The translations under genes and the position numbers were made by a program. The notes under the pieces were generated by a model that was not told where the DNA came from, made no database searches, and saw only the letters and a list, made by a program, of their open reading frames with translations. A stretch of 64,000 bases of DNA. Origin: Linepithema humile. Its lineage: Eukaryota; Arthropoda; Insecta; Hymenoptera; Formicidae. The stretch spans positions 11,729,001 through 11,793,000 of the forward strand of contig NC_090132.1 in NCBI RefSeq assembly GCF_040581485.1, written 5' to 3'. This document shows positions 10,429 through 21,432 of the stretch, in pieces. Each line of letters starts with the position of its first letter. The first letter of the stretch is position 1.

Positions 10429-11208
10429 ATGTTTTCTACCGTACAACAGACAACTGTGAGTAATCCGGCTGACAAACAGCAAGGTGTGGAAACCTTTGCG
10501 AAGAAGCGGAAATTCTCACCCACCGTGTAAGTTGACTCTTTTACTATTTACACTTTTAAATTCACTGCTATTGTTACACTTTGAACTTACACAAGCTTTT
10601 ATCCACAAAAATAAAAATAAAAGTAATTCACCAAGTATCGATAGAAGCATGATCACGCCTCCCAGAATTTTAGCTAGAAGATATCCGTTGACAAAAACCG
10701 GCTATAAATATCTGGATATCGGAATCAATGTTTTTATGCCGAGCCACATAGAAATTGTTCTCGGTGACAATCATGGCAAAAAGATACATTTTACATACAA
10801 CATGTGGAAGATCCTCCTGGACCAACGATACGCCATCCACCATTTCTTTAACAATGATGAAGACAAAGCAAACGCATCATCTCAAACCATCGAATGTCAC
10901 GCTACGGTTTGGAAAGATAAACAATCTAAAAGTACTGCGTCTGGAAACATCAACGGTGTGTTTAGCAATGCCACACAACACCGTATGTAACATGATCACT
11001 CTCGAGTATTGTGTGGATCGTATCGCTCAATCGTTGAACAACGTCACTGGTATGGTCGACACCAACTTTCGAAAAACATGTTCACACACTTTCGAAAAAT
11101 CGCGAGCGGTGCGAAGGACCCCATCACGGTGATACGTGAGAGCGAATCATTCGATAAGAATGACATAATCGATTGTGAGCTGTTAGCTCAGGTCTTTGGA
11201 TTGCAGTA
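10429..11208 (+). pseudogene. Maverick terminal accessory gene, decayed copy
   Basis: This copy is homologous to the gene at 48464-49142. A first exon (10429-10526) starts with ATG and ends at GTAAGT in phase 2, the same phase as its homologue. The main exon shows RILARRYPLTKTGYKYLDIGINV-type sequence, then GDNHGKK and later DKNDIIDCELLAQVFGLQ before the stop. The expected acceptor AG is changed (CCAC at about 10610), and the main exon shifts frame near 10895 and 11080. Function is unknown; I recognise no enzyme motif. Conservation of a tiny first exon plus long second exon in both Maverick copies indicates a genuine gene family of these elements. Confidence 0.65.
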
Positions 11209-11209
11209 A

Positions 11210-11690
11210 TTCTAGCATATCACATGCTTTATTGTTAAAATATTTTCATTATCATAATGTATTTATTAGATGCATCTGTTTAATAAATATAATTATAAAT
11301 TAAATTATTTTTTATTATCTCGACTACATACCTTTTTCATCCTATCCACTATACTGACCTATCCTACTGCGAGATAAGCGAGCGAGCGAATCATATTACA
11401 ATATCGTACACAGTACTCTACAAGTAATGTATTCTAATTGTACATAATATTCATAAATTGAAAAAGAACTTGACTCAAGAAACTTTAATAATAAAAGTGC
11501 TAAAATTTGCTGATATTTGATACTTAGAAGATTATTCTATCTCGATTCGTTGGGTCAACTCTTATTATACTGCTGAGAGAAGCAGTTGACGCAATATAAA
11601 GCACCTTCGTTTGCAGCAGATAAACCTTCCAAGAAACTTATAGGAAGGGTGTTTGCCACAACGTTTGCTCCTTAAAGTTAGTCATTAAAA
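11210..11690. other. AT-rich Maverick spacer with shared motif
   Basis: No gene is seen. It holds the motif ACCTATCCTACTGCGAGATAAGCGA (about 11358-11382; 25 bases, first part ACCTATCCTACTGC), which recurs in the complete Maverick at 26431 and 29369. Confidence 0.45.
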
Positions 11691-11694
11691 AGAC

Positions 11695-12073
11695 ATGGAC
11701 CGCGACACACTGGTGATCGCGGTAGACTGCGAATCTGATGTGCGGCAAGTCAAGCGTTTCCGGTTTTGGGAAGAAAGTATCCTGTTCAAAGTGGAAGAAT
11801 TGAAGGAGGGCAATATGGCCCTATGGCGGGCTAGTGCGGGGAAGATCTCGCGGCAGGAGCGAGTGCGAGAATGGCTCTAACAAGTGCCCAACATTCAACC
11901 CGACAGCCCGCTAAGTCCATAGGAGACTCCACCACCGGTAAGTAGTGTTTAATTTTCTATAAATTTTAAGCGGTGCGCATGCGTTGTCATGCTTTTATCA
12001 TCTATAAATTTTGTGTAACTCTATTCTATTTGTTACAGGGAACGCTGGTTATCCGCCATCATATATAGACTAA
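11695..12073 (+). pseudogene. Small spliced Maverick-associated gene, decayed
   Basis: ATG at 11695 opens a 61-codon frame (MDRDTLVIAVDCESDVRQ...). In-frame stops at the end of this frame and again near 11920 interrupt it. A consistent donor (GTAAGTAGTG at about 11938) and acceptor (TTGTTACAG ending about 12040) join a last exon with NAGYPPSYID before a stop at 12073. I do not recognise the product. Position next to the terminal Maverick gene suggests an accessory gene that has decayed. Confidence 0.4.
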
Positions 12074-12079
12074 AAATGT

Positions 12080-12619
12080 TTTTTTAAAAGCGGCGTGATC
12101 ATAAATAGCGGAATGTTTTTTTTAAAATGCTTTGTGTTTTTTACTAATAATATTTTATTCAATTATTTTGTAAATATTTAAATTATATTTTTTATATTAT
12201 ATTTTAAATTATGTTTTTTATTATCCCAACTCTTCGTATATATTTCCTGTGCCTCGTTTTATCCACTACAGACCTATCTTACTGCGTGACAAAGGCGCGT
12301 GTCAAGTTACTGCTTGAGATAGGAGAAGGAAAGAAATGAGTGGAATAAGAATGAGAATATTAAAAGTTTATAATAATAATTTTTCTTCTAACAATATATA
12401 TAGTAATAAGACATGTCCTCTATATGCTAACATCACACAGGAATAAAAATATGTAAATTTAAGTGTAAGACATCATAATAAATTACTTAACAAAAAATAT
12501 TGAAATAAATTATAAAAATATAAAAGAAAACATTATAATATAATATAATAAATGATAAGGTCTGGCCAAGTTCCAAAAAAGACATTCCCAAAATGTTTAT
12601 ATTTTAATAATTATCTAAA
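12080..12619. other. AT-rich spacer
   Basis: This contains another diverged CTATCTTACTGCGTGACAAAGG motif (about 12271-12295) and A/T microsatellite-like sequence. No coding sequence is seen. The target AAA (12617-12619) of the adjacent Spy-like element lies at its end. Confidence 0.4.
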
Positions 12620-12945
12620 GGACCCCGCACAAATCTTATGGAAAATGAGTCCCGGTGGATTTGGCTGAAACTTTGGAAATTTGTAGTTTACGTGATCCTG
12701 ATGAAAAGTTCTCATTGCCCCAACTTGATTCATTGAGCCGTTTGAGCTCTAGGGACCGTTGAAAGTAGGAAATAGACGACTGCCACCGCCACCATGTAGG
12801 AAATCACCTGATAATGCCTCCCTCTCCTACCCTCCCCCCACTCCTCTTTCTCTCTCTTCCTCTCCCCCTCCCTTCTCCGCGTGCGTGCGTGCGTGTGTTG
12901 TGTGTGGCGTGTGTGCGTGCGCGCGCGGGCGTGTGTGCGTTACAG
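12620..12945 (+). repeat. Spy copy 1 left terminal inverted repeat
   Basis: It pairs with 16530-16850. Shared blocks include ATGAGTCCCGGTGGATTTGG, GAGCCGTTTGAGCTC and the CACA/GTGC-rich inner edge. Confidence 0.85.
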
Positions 12946-13233
12946 CAGAGATGTGGACCATACGGTTCGTCATTTCTGCAAATGTATCATTCTGTCGTTA
13001 ATGCCGGAAAATCATTCTACTTCGTAGACAAAACTGAAAACGATCTACGATTCTTACAAGAGGAGGACGCGGACTTCGGGTCACCGATTTCAAAGAAATT
13101 TTTATATGGATAGTACTCTATCAGAAGAGTACTTTAGTAAAAGGATAGGGCGCAACGCTCAGCCGTTTTCGAGAAAAATCGATTTGAAGTTCATGGCGTC
13201 CCTTATATTCCGGTCCTGTTGGATCGATTGTCG

Positions 13234-13303
13234 AGATGGCGGCGTAGCTCGGGCACTTAGGCTCTGAGCTATCACGCTGTCGACCTGGGTTCGATCCCTG
13301 CCT
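13234..13303 (+). ncRNA. tRNA-derived sequence (SINE-like head), left arm
   Basis: An A-box-like TAGCTCGGGCACTTAGG lies at 13245-13261 and a B box GGTTCGATCCC at 13288-13298, with a T9 run at about 13310 as a pol III terminator. Spacing fits a tRNA. The acceptor stem does not pair cleanly and no CCA is seen, so it is a tRNA-derived repeat rather than a functional tRNA gene. Confidence 0.55.
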
Positions 13304-13906
13304 ATTATACTTTTTTTTTCATTTATTTTATTTATTCTAGCAAATATTTATTTATTATATTATTATAATGAAATAAATTTATATTAATTAACAATTTTGT
13401 TTTTTTTTTAATTTGCACTTTTACTACTTCTATCATATAAAAAATAAAGTAAAAAAAAACATCTACGATTTAAATAATATTATAATTATTATTTAATACC
13501 AGAAATATTTTATTAATCATAATTTAATTTGGTACGTAATTTTTCACTCAACTTCGTTGAGTTACTTATTGCTCCAACCATAATATTTGTATACCTAATG
13601 TTCTCACACCAGGTAACTGCTAACAGTTTTTAGCTCCCCTTCAGACTACTTCCCTTCTGTAACGTATATTTCTACACATCAAATTAAATTATGATTAATA
13701 AAATATTTCTGGTATTAAATAATAATTATAATATTATTTAAATCGTAGACGTTTTTTTTTACTTAATTTTTTTATATGATAGTAGTGAAAGTGCAAATTA
13801 AAAAAAAAACAAAATTGTTAATTAAAATAATTTTATTTAATTATAATAATATAATGAATAAATATTCGCTAGAATAAATAAAATAAATGAAAAAAAAAGT
13901 ATAATA

Positions 13907-13975
13907 GGCAGGGATCGAATCCAGGTCGACAGCGTGATAGCCTAGGGCCTAAGTGCCCGAGCTACGCCGCCATCT
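13907..13975 (-). ncRNA. tRNA-derived sequence (SINE-like head), right arm
   Basis: This is the inverted partner of 13234-13303. Its B box reads GATTCGATCCC (one base different), and the A box TAGCTCGGGCACTTAGG is retained. Confidence 0.5.
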
Positions 13976-14585
13976 CGACAACCGATCCAACAGGACCGGA
14001 ATATAAGGGACGCCATAAACTTCAAATCGATTTTTCTCGAAAACGGCTAAGCGTTGCGCCCTATCCTTTTACTCAAGTACTCTTCTGATAGAGTACTATA
14101 CCATATAAAAATTTCTTTGAAATCGGTGACCCAAAGTCCGCGTCCTCCCCTTGTTAGATCCAATATTTAGGAATCTATAAAAGATACCATCTATGACACC
14201 ATATACGTTGTGTTTCTGTATTGTTGCCCCCGAGTTATCCCATAGTTATTCGATATATCCGATTTTCAGATTGGCACATGTATATTTTTGTTTTCTCTTA
14301 TCTTGCATAGCTAATATTAAAGAGATTTTTATTTGGTGACTTTATTTTTTGGATGTACATCATCAACAGAAGGAAACATTGATAATCTGGTTTAGTCGAT
14401 ACAAACATTTTCTTCCTAGCGTATTTCAATAGCTAACTATGGCTTGGACAAATTGTTTAAATTGTTACATTTGCAATAGAGATTTTGTACGGAATCAAAT
14501 GAGTCAAATAGATACAGATTAAAATGCAAACAAACGTGAGATTGCCATCCGTAGACGTGATGATTTCCAGAGGCCACTTCTCGCC

Positions 14586-16524
14586 GTGACAAATCTTACG
14601 AGGATTTGTATCACATGTAATCAATCTATTCGCATTGAAATAACAGAAATGAAACGCGATAATACTTGTCTGCGACTCAATATATTGACACAAACTGCGA
14701 ATCGTACTTGTGTGATTTATAATGCTGATGCCGATGTCCACAGGATTACACTTGAATGTAGAGTAAACGTTTTTGTTTTACGAGATATTTTCATTCCTGA
14801 AGATGTCAGATCATGTCAACATCATCTGGATGATCAAGGTTTTTTTCTTCAGGCATTGCTCCCTGGCTTGCGATCCATTAACAGACCTTACGTCATCAAA
14901 GGACTGCAACTTCAAATGTTCCTATAAGGACTCCGAAATGTGGCAAGGGATCAAAGAAGATTCGTTGATGAGAACAGTTTCACAGATACTGAATTCGAAT
15001 CTTTTTCTCCAGTAACCAAACAGCAGTTTCTGGAACTATTTGATTATTGCGATAGGGTGTCTTGTCCAGGCGGCTATAGATATGTTTCTAAGAAAGACTT
15101 GTTAATGTTCTTATGCAAAATGCGACAAGGACTTTCTGATGATTTTCTTAAAGTTATCTTCGAGTACCCGAGCAGACAAGCAACGAGTTTAGCCATTTCC
15201 ACTGTCCGAGAATCTTTGATGCAACGTTTTGTTCCGACGAACATCGATTTGAATGCAATCACGAGAGGAGATTATATCCAAAGACATGTAACTGATTTCG
15301 CTAATGAATTATATAATCCCGAACCACATATTTGTCGTGTAATCGCGTACATTGATGGTACTTATAGCTACATTCTTAAGAGTAGCAATTTTCGTATTTT
15401 CCGACAGTCATTTTATCTTCATAAAGGACGACATTTACTCAAACCTGTGCTGATAGTCGCACCCGATGACTACATACTCGATATTCAAGGTCCATATTTT
15501 TCAGACAGTCGAAATAATGATGCTGCAATCCTTCAGAATGAATTTCATAGGGATGTTGAAAGAATGCGAGAATGGTTCCAAGAAAGAGATTTAATGATAG
15601 TAGATAGAGGATATCGAGATGCTACAGAGCTACTCACTCGCCTTGGGATTCGGTGGAGGATGCCAGCACTTCTCGAACGAGGACAAAGTCAACTCCTTAC
15701 AGATGAAGGTAATGATTCACGGATAATCACTAAGACGAGATGAATCGTGGAGGCCAGGAATGGCCACATCAAATCTATCTTTAAATTCTTCCAGCAAACA
15801 ATATCGATTCCTCATCTATCTTTCCTTCCTCCTAATTTGGGTGATTTCTATCGTATTGCTGGTGCGATAATCAATAGGTATCATCCTGTTCAAATGGAAG
15901 GAGCTAATAGAGAGTTGGCTTGTCAATTACTAGAGAAAGCAAATGAAGTGAATGTTGTCCAAGCACTTGTTGAGGCTGACCATCTGAACATTTGTAACGC
16001 TCAAAGATGGATACGTTTGAATGCCCAACATGTTCCTGATTTTCCAATTTTGGATTTACATTTTCTAAAGGATCTTACTGTTGGCATCTACCAAATCCAT
16101 TTAGCACCATCGTATAGACAGGACAAGTTACAAAGAGAGGAGTCGGAAGAATTCCAGATTGAAATATTGAGGGACGTACAGAGGATACCACAACCTGATT
16201 TAATAAGTTAGAGTGTCTCGATTTCGCAATGCAGCGAAATACTAATTATGGATATCATATCGACCGACAAACGATCATGATATGGATGATGGAATGGATG
16301 TTCAGGACGGCCCTCACATCCAAGGTTACTACTGCACTTGCAAATCCGGTGCTCGAACTCTGGGTACATGTGCACACATTGCGAGTGTTTTATGGTTCAT
16401 TGGATACGCACGACACGAACATGTTCGGTATCCTTCGTCGAGACTCCTTTATACTATTTACGATGCAGCGAATAGGCCACCGCAAGAAAATCTTAATAAT
16501 GTATCAAATGTTATTGATGTTTGA
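14586..16524 (+). pseudogene. Spy-like DDE transposase with SWIM-type zinc finger, broken
   Basis: An N-terminal zinc-binding region (14586-14927) has CNQS and later RSCQHHL, then the frame changes near 14920. The catalytic core follows (14940-15743): first acid in AYIDGTYSYI, second in MIVDRGYRD. An in-frame TGA at 15741 precedes the third-acid region VEARNGHIK. The frame runs to 16211, then changes; the last part (16282-16524) carries CTCKSGARTLGTCAHIASV, a CxC...CxH SWIM-like finger. The order matches the intact-looking homologue at 55369-57222. Two frameshifts and two stops make it inactive. Sequence identity between the two copies is low, so they are different families. Confidence 0.75.
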
Positions 16525-16529
16525 ACATT

Positions 16530-16850
16530 AGTTTATTGTTCTACACACACACGCACGCACATACGCGCGTGCACACATACACACACGCACGCGGAAAAGG
16601 AAGGGGGAGAGGAAAAGAGAGAAAGAGGAGTGGGGGGAGGATAGGAGAGAGAGGCATTATCAGGTGATTTCTTACAGGTAGCGGTGGCAGTCGCCTATTT
16701 TTTACTTTCAACGGTTCCTAGAGCTCAAACGGCTCAATAAATCAAGTTGGGGCAATGAGAACTTTTCATCAGGATCACGTAAACTACAAATTTCCAAAGT
16801 TTCAGCCAAATCCACCGGGACCCATTTTCCATAAGGTTTGTGCGGGGTTC
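16530..16850 (-). repeat. Spy copy 1 right terminal inverted repeat
   Basis: Inverted partner of 12620-12945. It contains the CACACACG-rich inner edge and ends GTGCGGGGTTC followed by TTT. Confidence 0.85.
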
Positions 16851-16879
16851 TTTTTAATATATTACCAACATGAAAAGTA

Positions 16880-17496
16880 ACTGATATATTATTCAAAGTG
16901 CAAATTCAAAATAACATACATAAAATATACATAAAATGTATAAATAAAATTGATCAAAATTTAATTCTAGAAAGCAAGAGATATGTTATTCTTAGTGCAC
17001 ATACAAAATTTTAAAAAATTTAATTAAAATAACAAAATATTTATTAAAAAATACAAAAACACTTGGCGCTGCCACACCGAACAACATGTTAACTTAGATA
17101 ATGTCAATTAATTACATGATGTCAATTAATCATACTAATTATTACATTATTACTCATTTTCGTTGTTTCATAATACTGTAGGTGTAAAGATGTAAAGGGG
17201 CGGAGGGGTGGTGGAGCCTCTCGACGGGAAGGAAAGGGGAAAATGGCTTGAAAGGGTTGCGCTAGGGAAAGGGGGTGGCTAGAAAGGGATGGGTGAAGCC
17301 CGTTGGCAGCGCCAAGTGTTTTTGTATTTTTTAATAAATATTTTATTTTAATTAAATTAAAAAAAATTTTGTTTGTGCACTAAGAATAACAAATTACTTA
17401 CTTTCTAGAATTAAAATTTGATCAGTTTTATTTATATATTTTATGTATATTTTATGTATGTTTATTTTGAATTCGCACCTTGAATAATATATCAGT
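16880..17496. mobile_element. Long-palindrome MITE with TA flanks
   Basis: Arms of roughly 200 bases (16880-17072 and 17306-17496) begin ACTGATATATTATTCAA and carry the inner pair TTGGCGCTGC / GCAGCGCCAA. TA flanks both ends, consistent with a Tc1/mariner-type target duplication. The 230-base centre is G-rich and non-coding. Confidence 0.7.
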
Positions 17497-17569
17497 TAAT
17501 TTAAATAGAATATAAGGCTCTGGTGATTTTTAAATCAAATAGGATCAATAAGAAGCATAAAGAGCCAAA

Positions 17570-18123
17570 ATGCTAGGTCTACATGCGAAGGTTATAATGT
17601 ATTTTTTAAAAGTGTTTACAGACGTTTCGGCCTGCCATCAGACCTTTTTCAATGTAACAATAAGAAACTTTCTTGATGTGTCTTTAATTTCTGAAGACAA
17701 TAAAATCACATTTGACTGGTACCAAAAGCCTACGTCGTCTGTAATAAAAATACAAATTATTACTGGTAGATATTTAAATTTTCATTCCTATCATCCCATT
17801 TCACACAAGAAGGGGACTATCATAAGTTTAGTAGACAGGATCTTTTTACTTTCCCATCCTAAATTCCATCACAAGAATTTCACTTCGATTATTAACATTT
17901 TATTAAAAAACTGTTATCCTATAAATTTTATTTTTTCAATTATTCACCAGAGACTTAAGTTTTTGTTGCATAACAAAAAAATTGACGACATTTTTACAAT
18001 TACTAACTCTAACAAGGACAGTGAAAAAAATGACTAAAACTTTTTTAACCATTCCATACATATCTTCTTTATACAAAGATTTTAATTCTATAGCTAGAAC
18101 TTTTAATTTTCAATTGGCATGTT
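17570..18123 (+). pseudogene. Penelope-like element, C-terminal reverse transcriptase fragment
   Basis: From about 17668 the frame reads NFLDVSLISEDNKITFDWYQ, then GRYLNFHSYHPISHKKG and FHHKNFTSIINILLKNCYP. This is the characteristic C-terminal end of Penelope reverse transcriptases. A frame change near 18030 leads into PYISSLYKDF, then the sequence is cut by a Gypsy-A LTR at 18124. The catalytic palm motifs and the GIY-YIG endonuclease are missing. The start codon at 17570 is not meaningful; this is a truncated internal fragment. Confidence 0.75.
17618..17645 (-). ncRNA. Hammerhead-ribozyme-like core of Penelope-like element
   Basis: On the minus strand it reads GTCTGATGG, a short hairpin GCAGGC, then CGAAACGTC, matching the CUGAUG...GAAAC...GUC core found in Penelope-like terminal repeats. 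I judged this by eye and folding was not run. Confidence 0.35.
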
Positions 18124-19435
18124 TAAAACCGTGTGAACTTCGGCGGACGCGGAATAGCTCGCCGGAATGCGGGTTCGTTCGGTTGGGGGTATGTCAATAA
18201 AATAAATGCTCGTTTGTAACAAAGTAAAGAAACAACGTTTATTAATTAAGATGTTGAAATGACTTGCTTACAAATGATCTGCTTCAATGCTTGTGTGTAC
18301 ATGCGAAGTGTGTGCAAAGTGAATTCGAAAGAATATACAGGTAACGTGAGATAAGTAGAAAAGTATTGGTGCGATCGGTATAATGACAACGGTGAAATAA
18401 TTATTAAGCAACGGCAAAATAATTATTTAAAGCGGCGTGAAATAATCGTAAAAATATCGGTGAGATTAGTATAAGCAACGGTAAAACAATTATTAAGCAA
18501 CAGCAAAATAGTTATTAAAGCGGCGTGAAATAAATACAAAAGCAGCGTGGAATAAATCTGAAGTATCGGCAACGGTGAAACAATTATTTAAGCGAACGGC
18601 GAAATAATTATTTAAAGCGGCGTGAAATAAATCTGAAGTATCGGCAACGGTGAAACAATTATTTAAGCGAACGGCGAAATAATTATTTAAAGCGGCGTGA
18701 AATAAATACAAAAGCGACGGTGAAATAAATATGAAGGCGACGGTGAAATAATTATTTAAGCAAACGGCGAAATAATTATTTAAAGCAACGGTGAATGAAT
18801 TATTAAAGTTTGGCGTGAGGCGTCTCGGTGCGATCAGCGAGAGCGCAAGCGCGGATGATCGTGTCGTAGCGGTTGGTACAACGCAACGCTCGTCGGTGAG
18901 TGCGTTCGTGACGGTACCGCGAGTCCGTTCGATCGTAGATCGTGACGGGTCGCTCGATGGCGCAGATTGGTCGACGTAGTTTGCCCGCTGGATGGATTCT
19001 GCGGATGAATCCCGGTGCGCGGTAACGCGAGATTAGGAACAGGTCGTCGAGTACGCTCGACGGGAGTACGAGGACGCTCGTGTATCTGGAATAAAGCATA
19101 GAATCCGAGTACGCTCGGCGGACTACGAGAACGCTCGCAGCAGGATTGTTCGCTGTCTAGCAGCGAACAGGATCTGGTAAGAAGACGTACAGCCGGGCCT
19201 CTTTTATACCCGGCTGGCGGCCGACTGGCTTCGAATCGGCAAGCATCGGCGGTTTCGGCGGCGAGCCCCCCACAAAACTCGGAAATTCGGAACGGTCGGG
19301 TGTTGGGGGTTTTTCGGCGATTGACCGCCGTTGTTATGATAAGAAGTTTATCGGCGCTCGATGCGCCCTTGGTGGGCTACGGACGATGGTCGGTCCGTAG
19401 CCGTAACGATGCAGCTTGCGGGCTGCACCGTTACA
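18124..19435 (-). mobile_element. Solo LTR of Gypsy-A family, minus strand
   Basis: The reverse complement starts TGTAACGGTGCAGCCCGC and ends at the CACACGGTTT block, matching LTRs at 36895-38161, 43076-44346 and 59532-60981. The terminal CA is changed to TA. Flanks TGTT and TATT may be a diverged 4-base target duplication. It contains many AATAATTATTT-centred repeats and a TATA box (TATACCCGG on the plus strand at about 19205). Confidence 0.85.
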
Positions 19436-19604
19436 TATTTATATAACTGTATTGTATAAGTATTGGTGATATCTATTGCTTATTATAATTTATTTAACTA
19501 TGAGAAATACAAATTCCGCATTTATTTTTTATTTTTATAATCTAATTTTAATTGAATTATAAATTATTTATTTAAAATTCTATAATTTTTTATAATTTTT
19601 TAGA

Positions 19605-19840
19605 CAACTATAAAAAAGCACAACAGAAAGCTAATAAAGCAAGAAATACAAACATTCTTTCTTCCAACAATGAAGAGTTAAAAAAAAAAGAAACATAATA
19701 GGAAAAAGAATAGAAGGCCTCAAAATAAATCTAATAGTGAATATGAACTGTCCTCTGAAACAGAAATATCATCAGACGATTCAGTATACCCTGACGTTCC
19801 AATTGAACAAATAAATTCAAGCAATAGTAAGAAGCAATAG
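19605..19840 (+). pseudogene. Unidentified exon-like coding fragment
   Basis: After a TTTTTTAG acceptor-like site the sequence reads KKAQQKANKARNT, then NEELKKK, with a one-base shift near 19680 and later SEYELSSETEISSDDSVYPDV. It resembles the acidic linker exon often found near BEN-domain proteins in ants. This is a recollection, not a search result, and it could be part of a decayed transposon or host gene. Confidence 0.3.
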
Positions 19841-20300
19841 TAAAGAATATGATGCTAATGTTACGTCCTACATCCTACACGGTTCTTCTTTGCGCAACTT
19901 TCTCACGATCAGTCGGTAAAACTCAAAGAGATCCCCAATGGAAATTTGTCCGTTACATATCTTATCGAAAAAAAAAATATATATATATATCTTAATGGAA
20001 ATTTGGCCTTTACAAATAAAAATAAAACCATAAAACTCACTAAGATTATTTCAGACACATATCGAAATTTCCGATAAGATAAATTGTCCTTTGAGTTTCC
20101 GGCGATGATCACGTCCGCACCGATAAAATTTTATAGCGTCTACATTAAATACCACCACCAGGTATCTCGCCTTATTTCCGCCTATCCTTAAGTTCGATTT
20201 TCTATTGGAAATCTATCTTTATTACTTTCCTCCACCCTAAGATTTCCTCAAGGATCCAAAATCTTAAGGAATACCTCCCTTCCAAAACCAAAAAATCTGA

Positions 20301-20312
20301 GTATAAAAGGAA
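20301..20312 (+). promoter_or_regulatory. TATA box of Gypsy-B LTR
   Basis: GAGTATAAAAGG sits in the 5' LTR, followed about 30 bases on by CAGGCAAAGAGTTTTTAG, a plausible start region. Confidence 0.5.
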
Positions 20313-20582
20313 GGGACTCAGCGAGAGTCAGGCAAAGAGTTTTTAGTTAGAGAGCCAGCCAGTTAGTAGAGAGAGACTTTTAGTATTACCCGAACAGTTT
20401 GAATATTGGGACTTAGAAATAATTCATAACATTTTTAAGTGACTGTAAGTGTTTGTAACAAAATAGATTCAGTAAAGTGTCTGTTAAAACTATTCGATCT
20501 CTTTTCTCGTGTACAACCTACACCCTACCTAACACCCAATCACCCAGTTATCTCTCTGAATCAGCACTCAGAACTATTTGCT

Positions 20583-20653
20583 CCGGTGCGGACCACCGCA
20601 CGTTGTACTTGGTTTCTGTATCCCCGCTAATCGTGGTGCGGACCACCGCACGC
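20583..20653. repeat. Twin 16-base palindromes in Gypsy-B LTR
   Basis: GTGCGGACCACCGCAC occurs twice, 50 bases apart (about 20586 and 20636). Each can fold into a 6-bp stem with an ACCA loop. Confidence 0.6.
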
Positions 20654-21432
20654 TTTTAGCCTGGAATTTTCGGATTGACAACATTATCCTTCATGCCCAA
20701 ATCTAAGACGCGACGTGGGGTAGTAAAATATCGTGCGCGCCAATTACTTCTCCAGTACACGAGACCGGTTACGGAAAACAATTCAGAATACATCGGTGTT
20801 CAAAGAAACTATTTTGACTACGAATACGAAGATCTGTGCAACGCCTCCGATCAGTTTTCCCGGCGCGGAGGATATAACGCTCATCGGCCGTTGAAGGGCC
20901 ACGGCTCTCATCCCCCTCAGCTGCAATCAGTCTCCGATCGACCCAGTGCGGATACCACTAACTGACCCCAGGAGGATCAAGTACACCTCAAGGCCGACTA
21001 CACCTGGACCACAGTATAAGTAAGAACAGTAGATTCACTCAGCTGAAAATTGTGCTAATGGTCGTTCCTTGCGCATGACGGATGTGCACAACCAACAATA
21101 TGGCGACCAACAGTGAAAAATGGTGAAAAACGCGGCGGCCAACAAACCGCATGATATTTTATTAGTATATTTTTGTAATAAAATTTTGATTTATATAATA
21201 TTGAAACATGAGTGAAAGGGGTGGATATCGATGTTCTATTCTCAATTGCGAAAGTGCAAGCAGTGAAAAACGAGGGGTAAAGGAAACTTTGTTTCGATTT
21301 CCCAAGAACCCAGAAAGGTAATTTTTATTAGCTTTTTTTTAAATGTCGATTGTATTAGCATGGTTAAAAAAGCATGTGTGTACATAAAAATCGGAAAATC
21401 TTATTGCTTTCTACTCATACTTATTTAATATA

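Larger units (their letters stand above)
9748..12430. mobile_element. Second Maverick/Polinton, one decayed end
   Basis: The edge starts AGTAGTATAG and then GAGTTCTAACTCAGG, closely matching the terminus of the complete Maverick (AGTAGTTATAC ... GGTTCTAACCCAGG). It is followed by G-rich repeats, a TATA promoter and a homologue of the terminal gene found at 48464-49142. Orientation is inverted relative to the complete copy. Polymerase and capsid genes are absent, so most of the element is lost. The right limit is approximate. Confidence 0.65.
13051..14156. repeat. Fold-back pair of SINE-like sequences
   Basis: Arms of about 480 bases (13051-13535 and 13676-14156) are near-perfect inverted copies around a 140-base spacer. 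Each arm has a tRNA-like head with A and B boxes, followed by a T run and AT-rich tail. It sits inside the Spy-like element as a secondary insertion or as captured cargo. Confidence 0.75.
12620..16850 (+). mobile_element. Spy-like DNA transposon (copy 1)
   Basis: Termini are GGACCCCGCAC (12620) and GTGCGGGGTTC (ending 16850). They are preceded by AAA and followed by TTT, with no target duplication. The Spy group, near ISL2EU/Harbinger, is described as inserting between AAA and TTT without duplication. Inverted repeats of about 320 bases follow. The interior holds a large SINE-like palindrome (13051-14156) and a broken transposase (14586-16524). Confidence 0.8.

Noticed and set aside
13234..13303. 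Functional tRNA gene
   Set aside because: A and B boxes are good but the acceptor stem is poor and it occurs as a repeat with a tail; a SINE-like origin fits better.
20675..20965. 96-codon frame before the P-type element
   Set aside because: It lies inside the Gypsy-B 5' LTR upstream of the primer site, so a gag role is not possible; no motif is seen.
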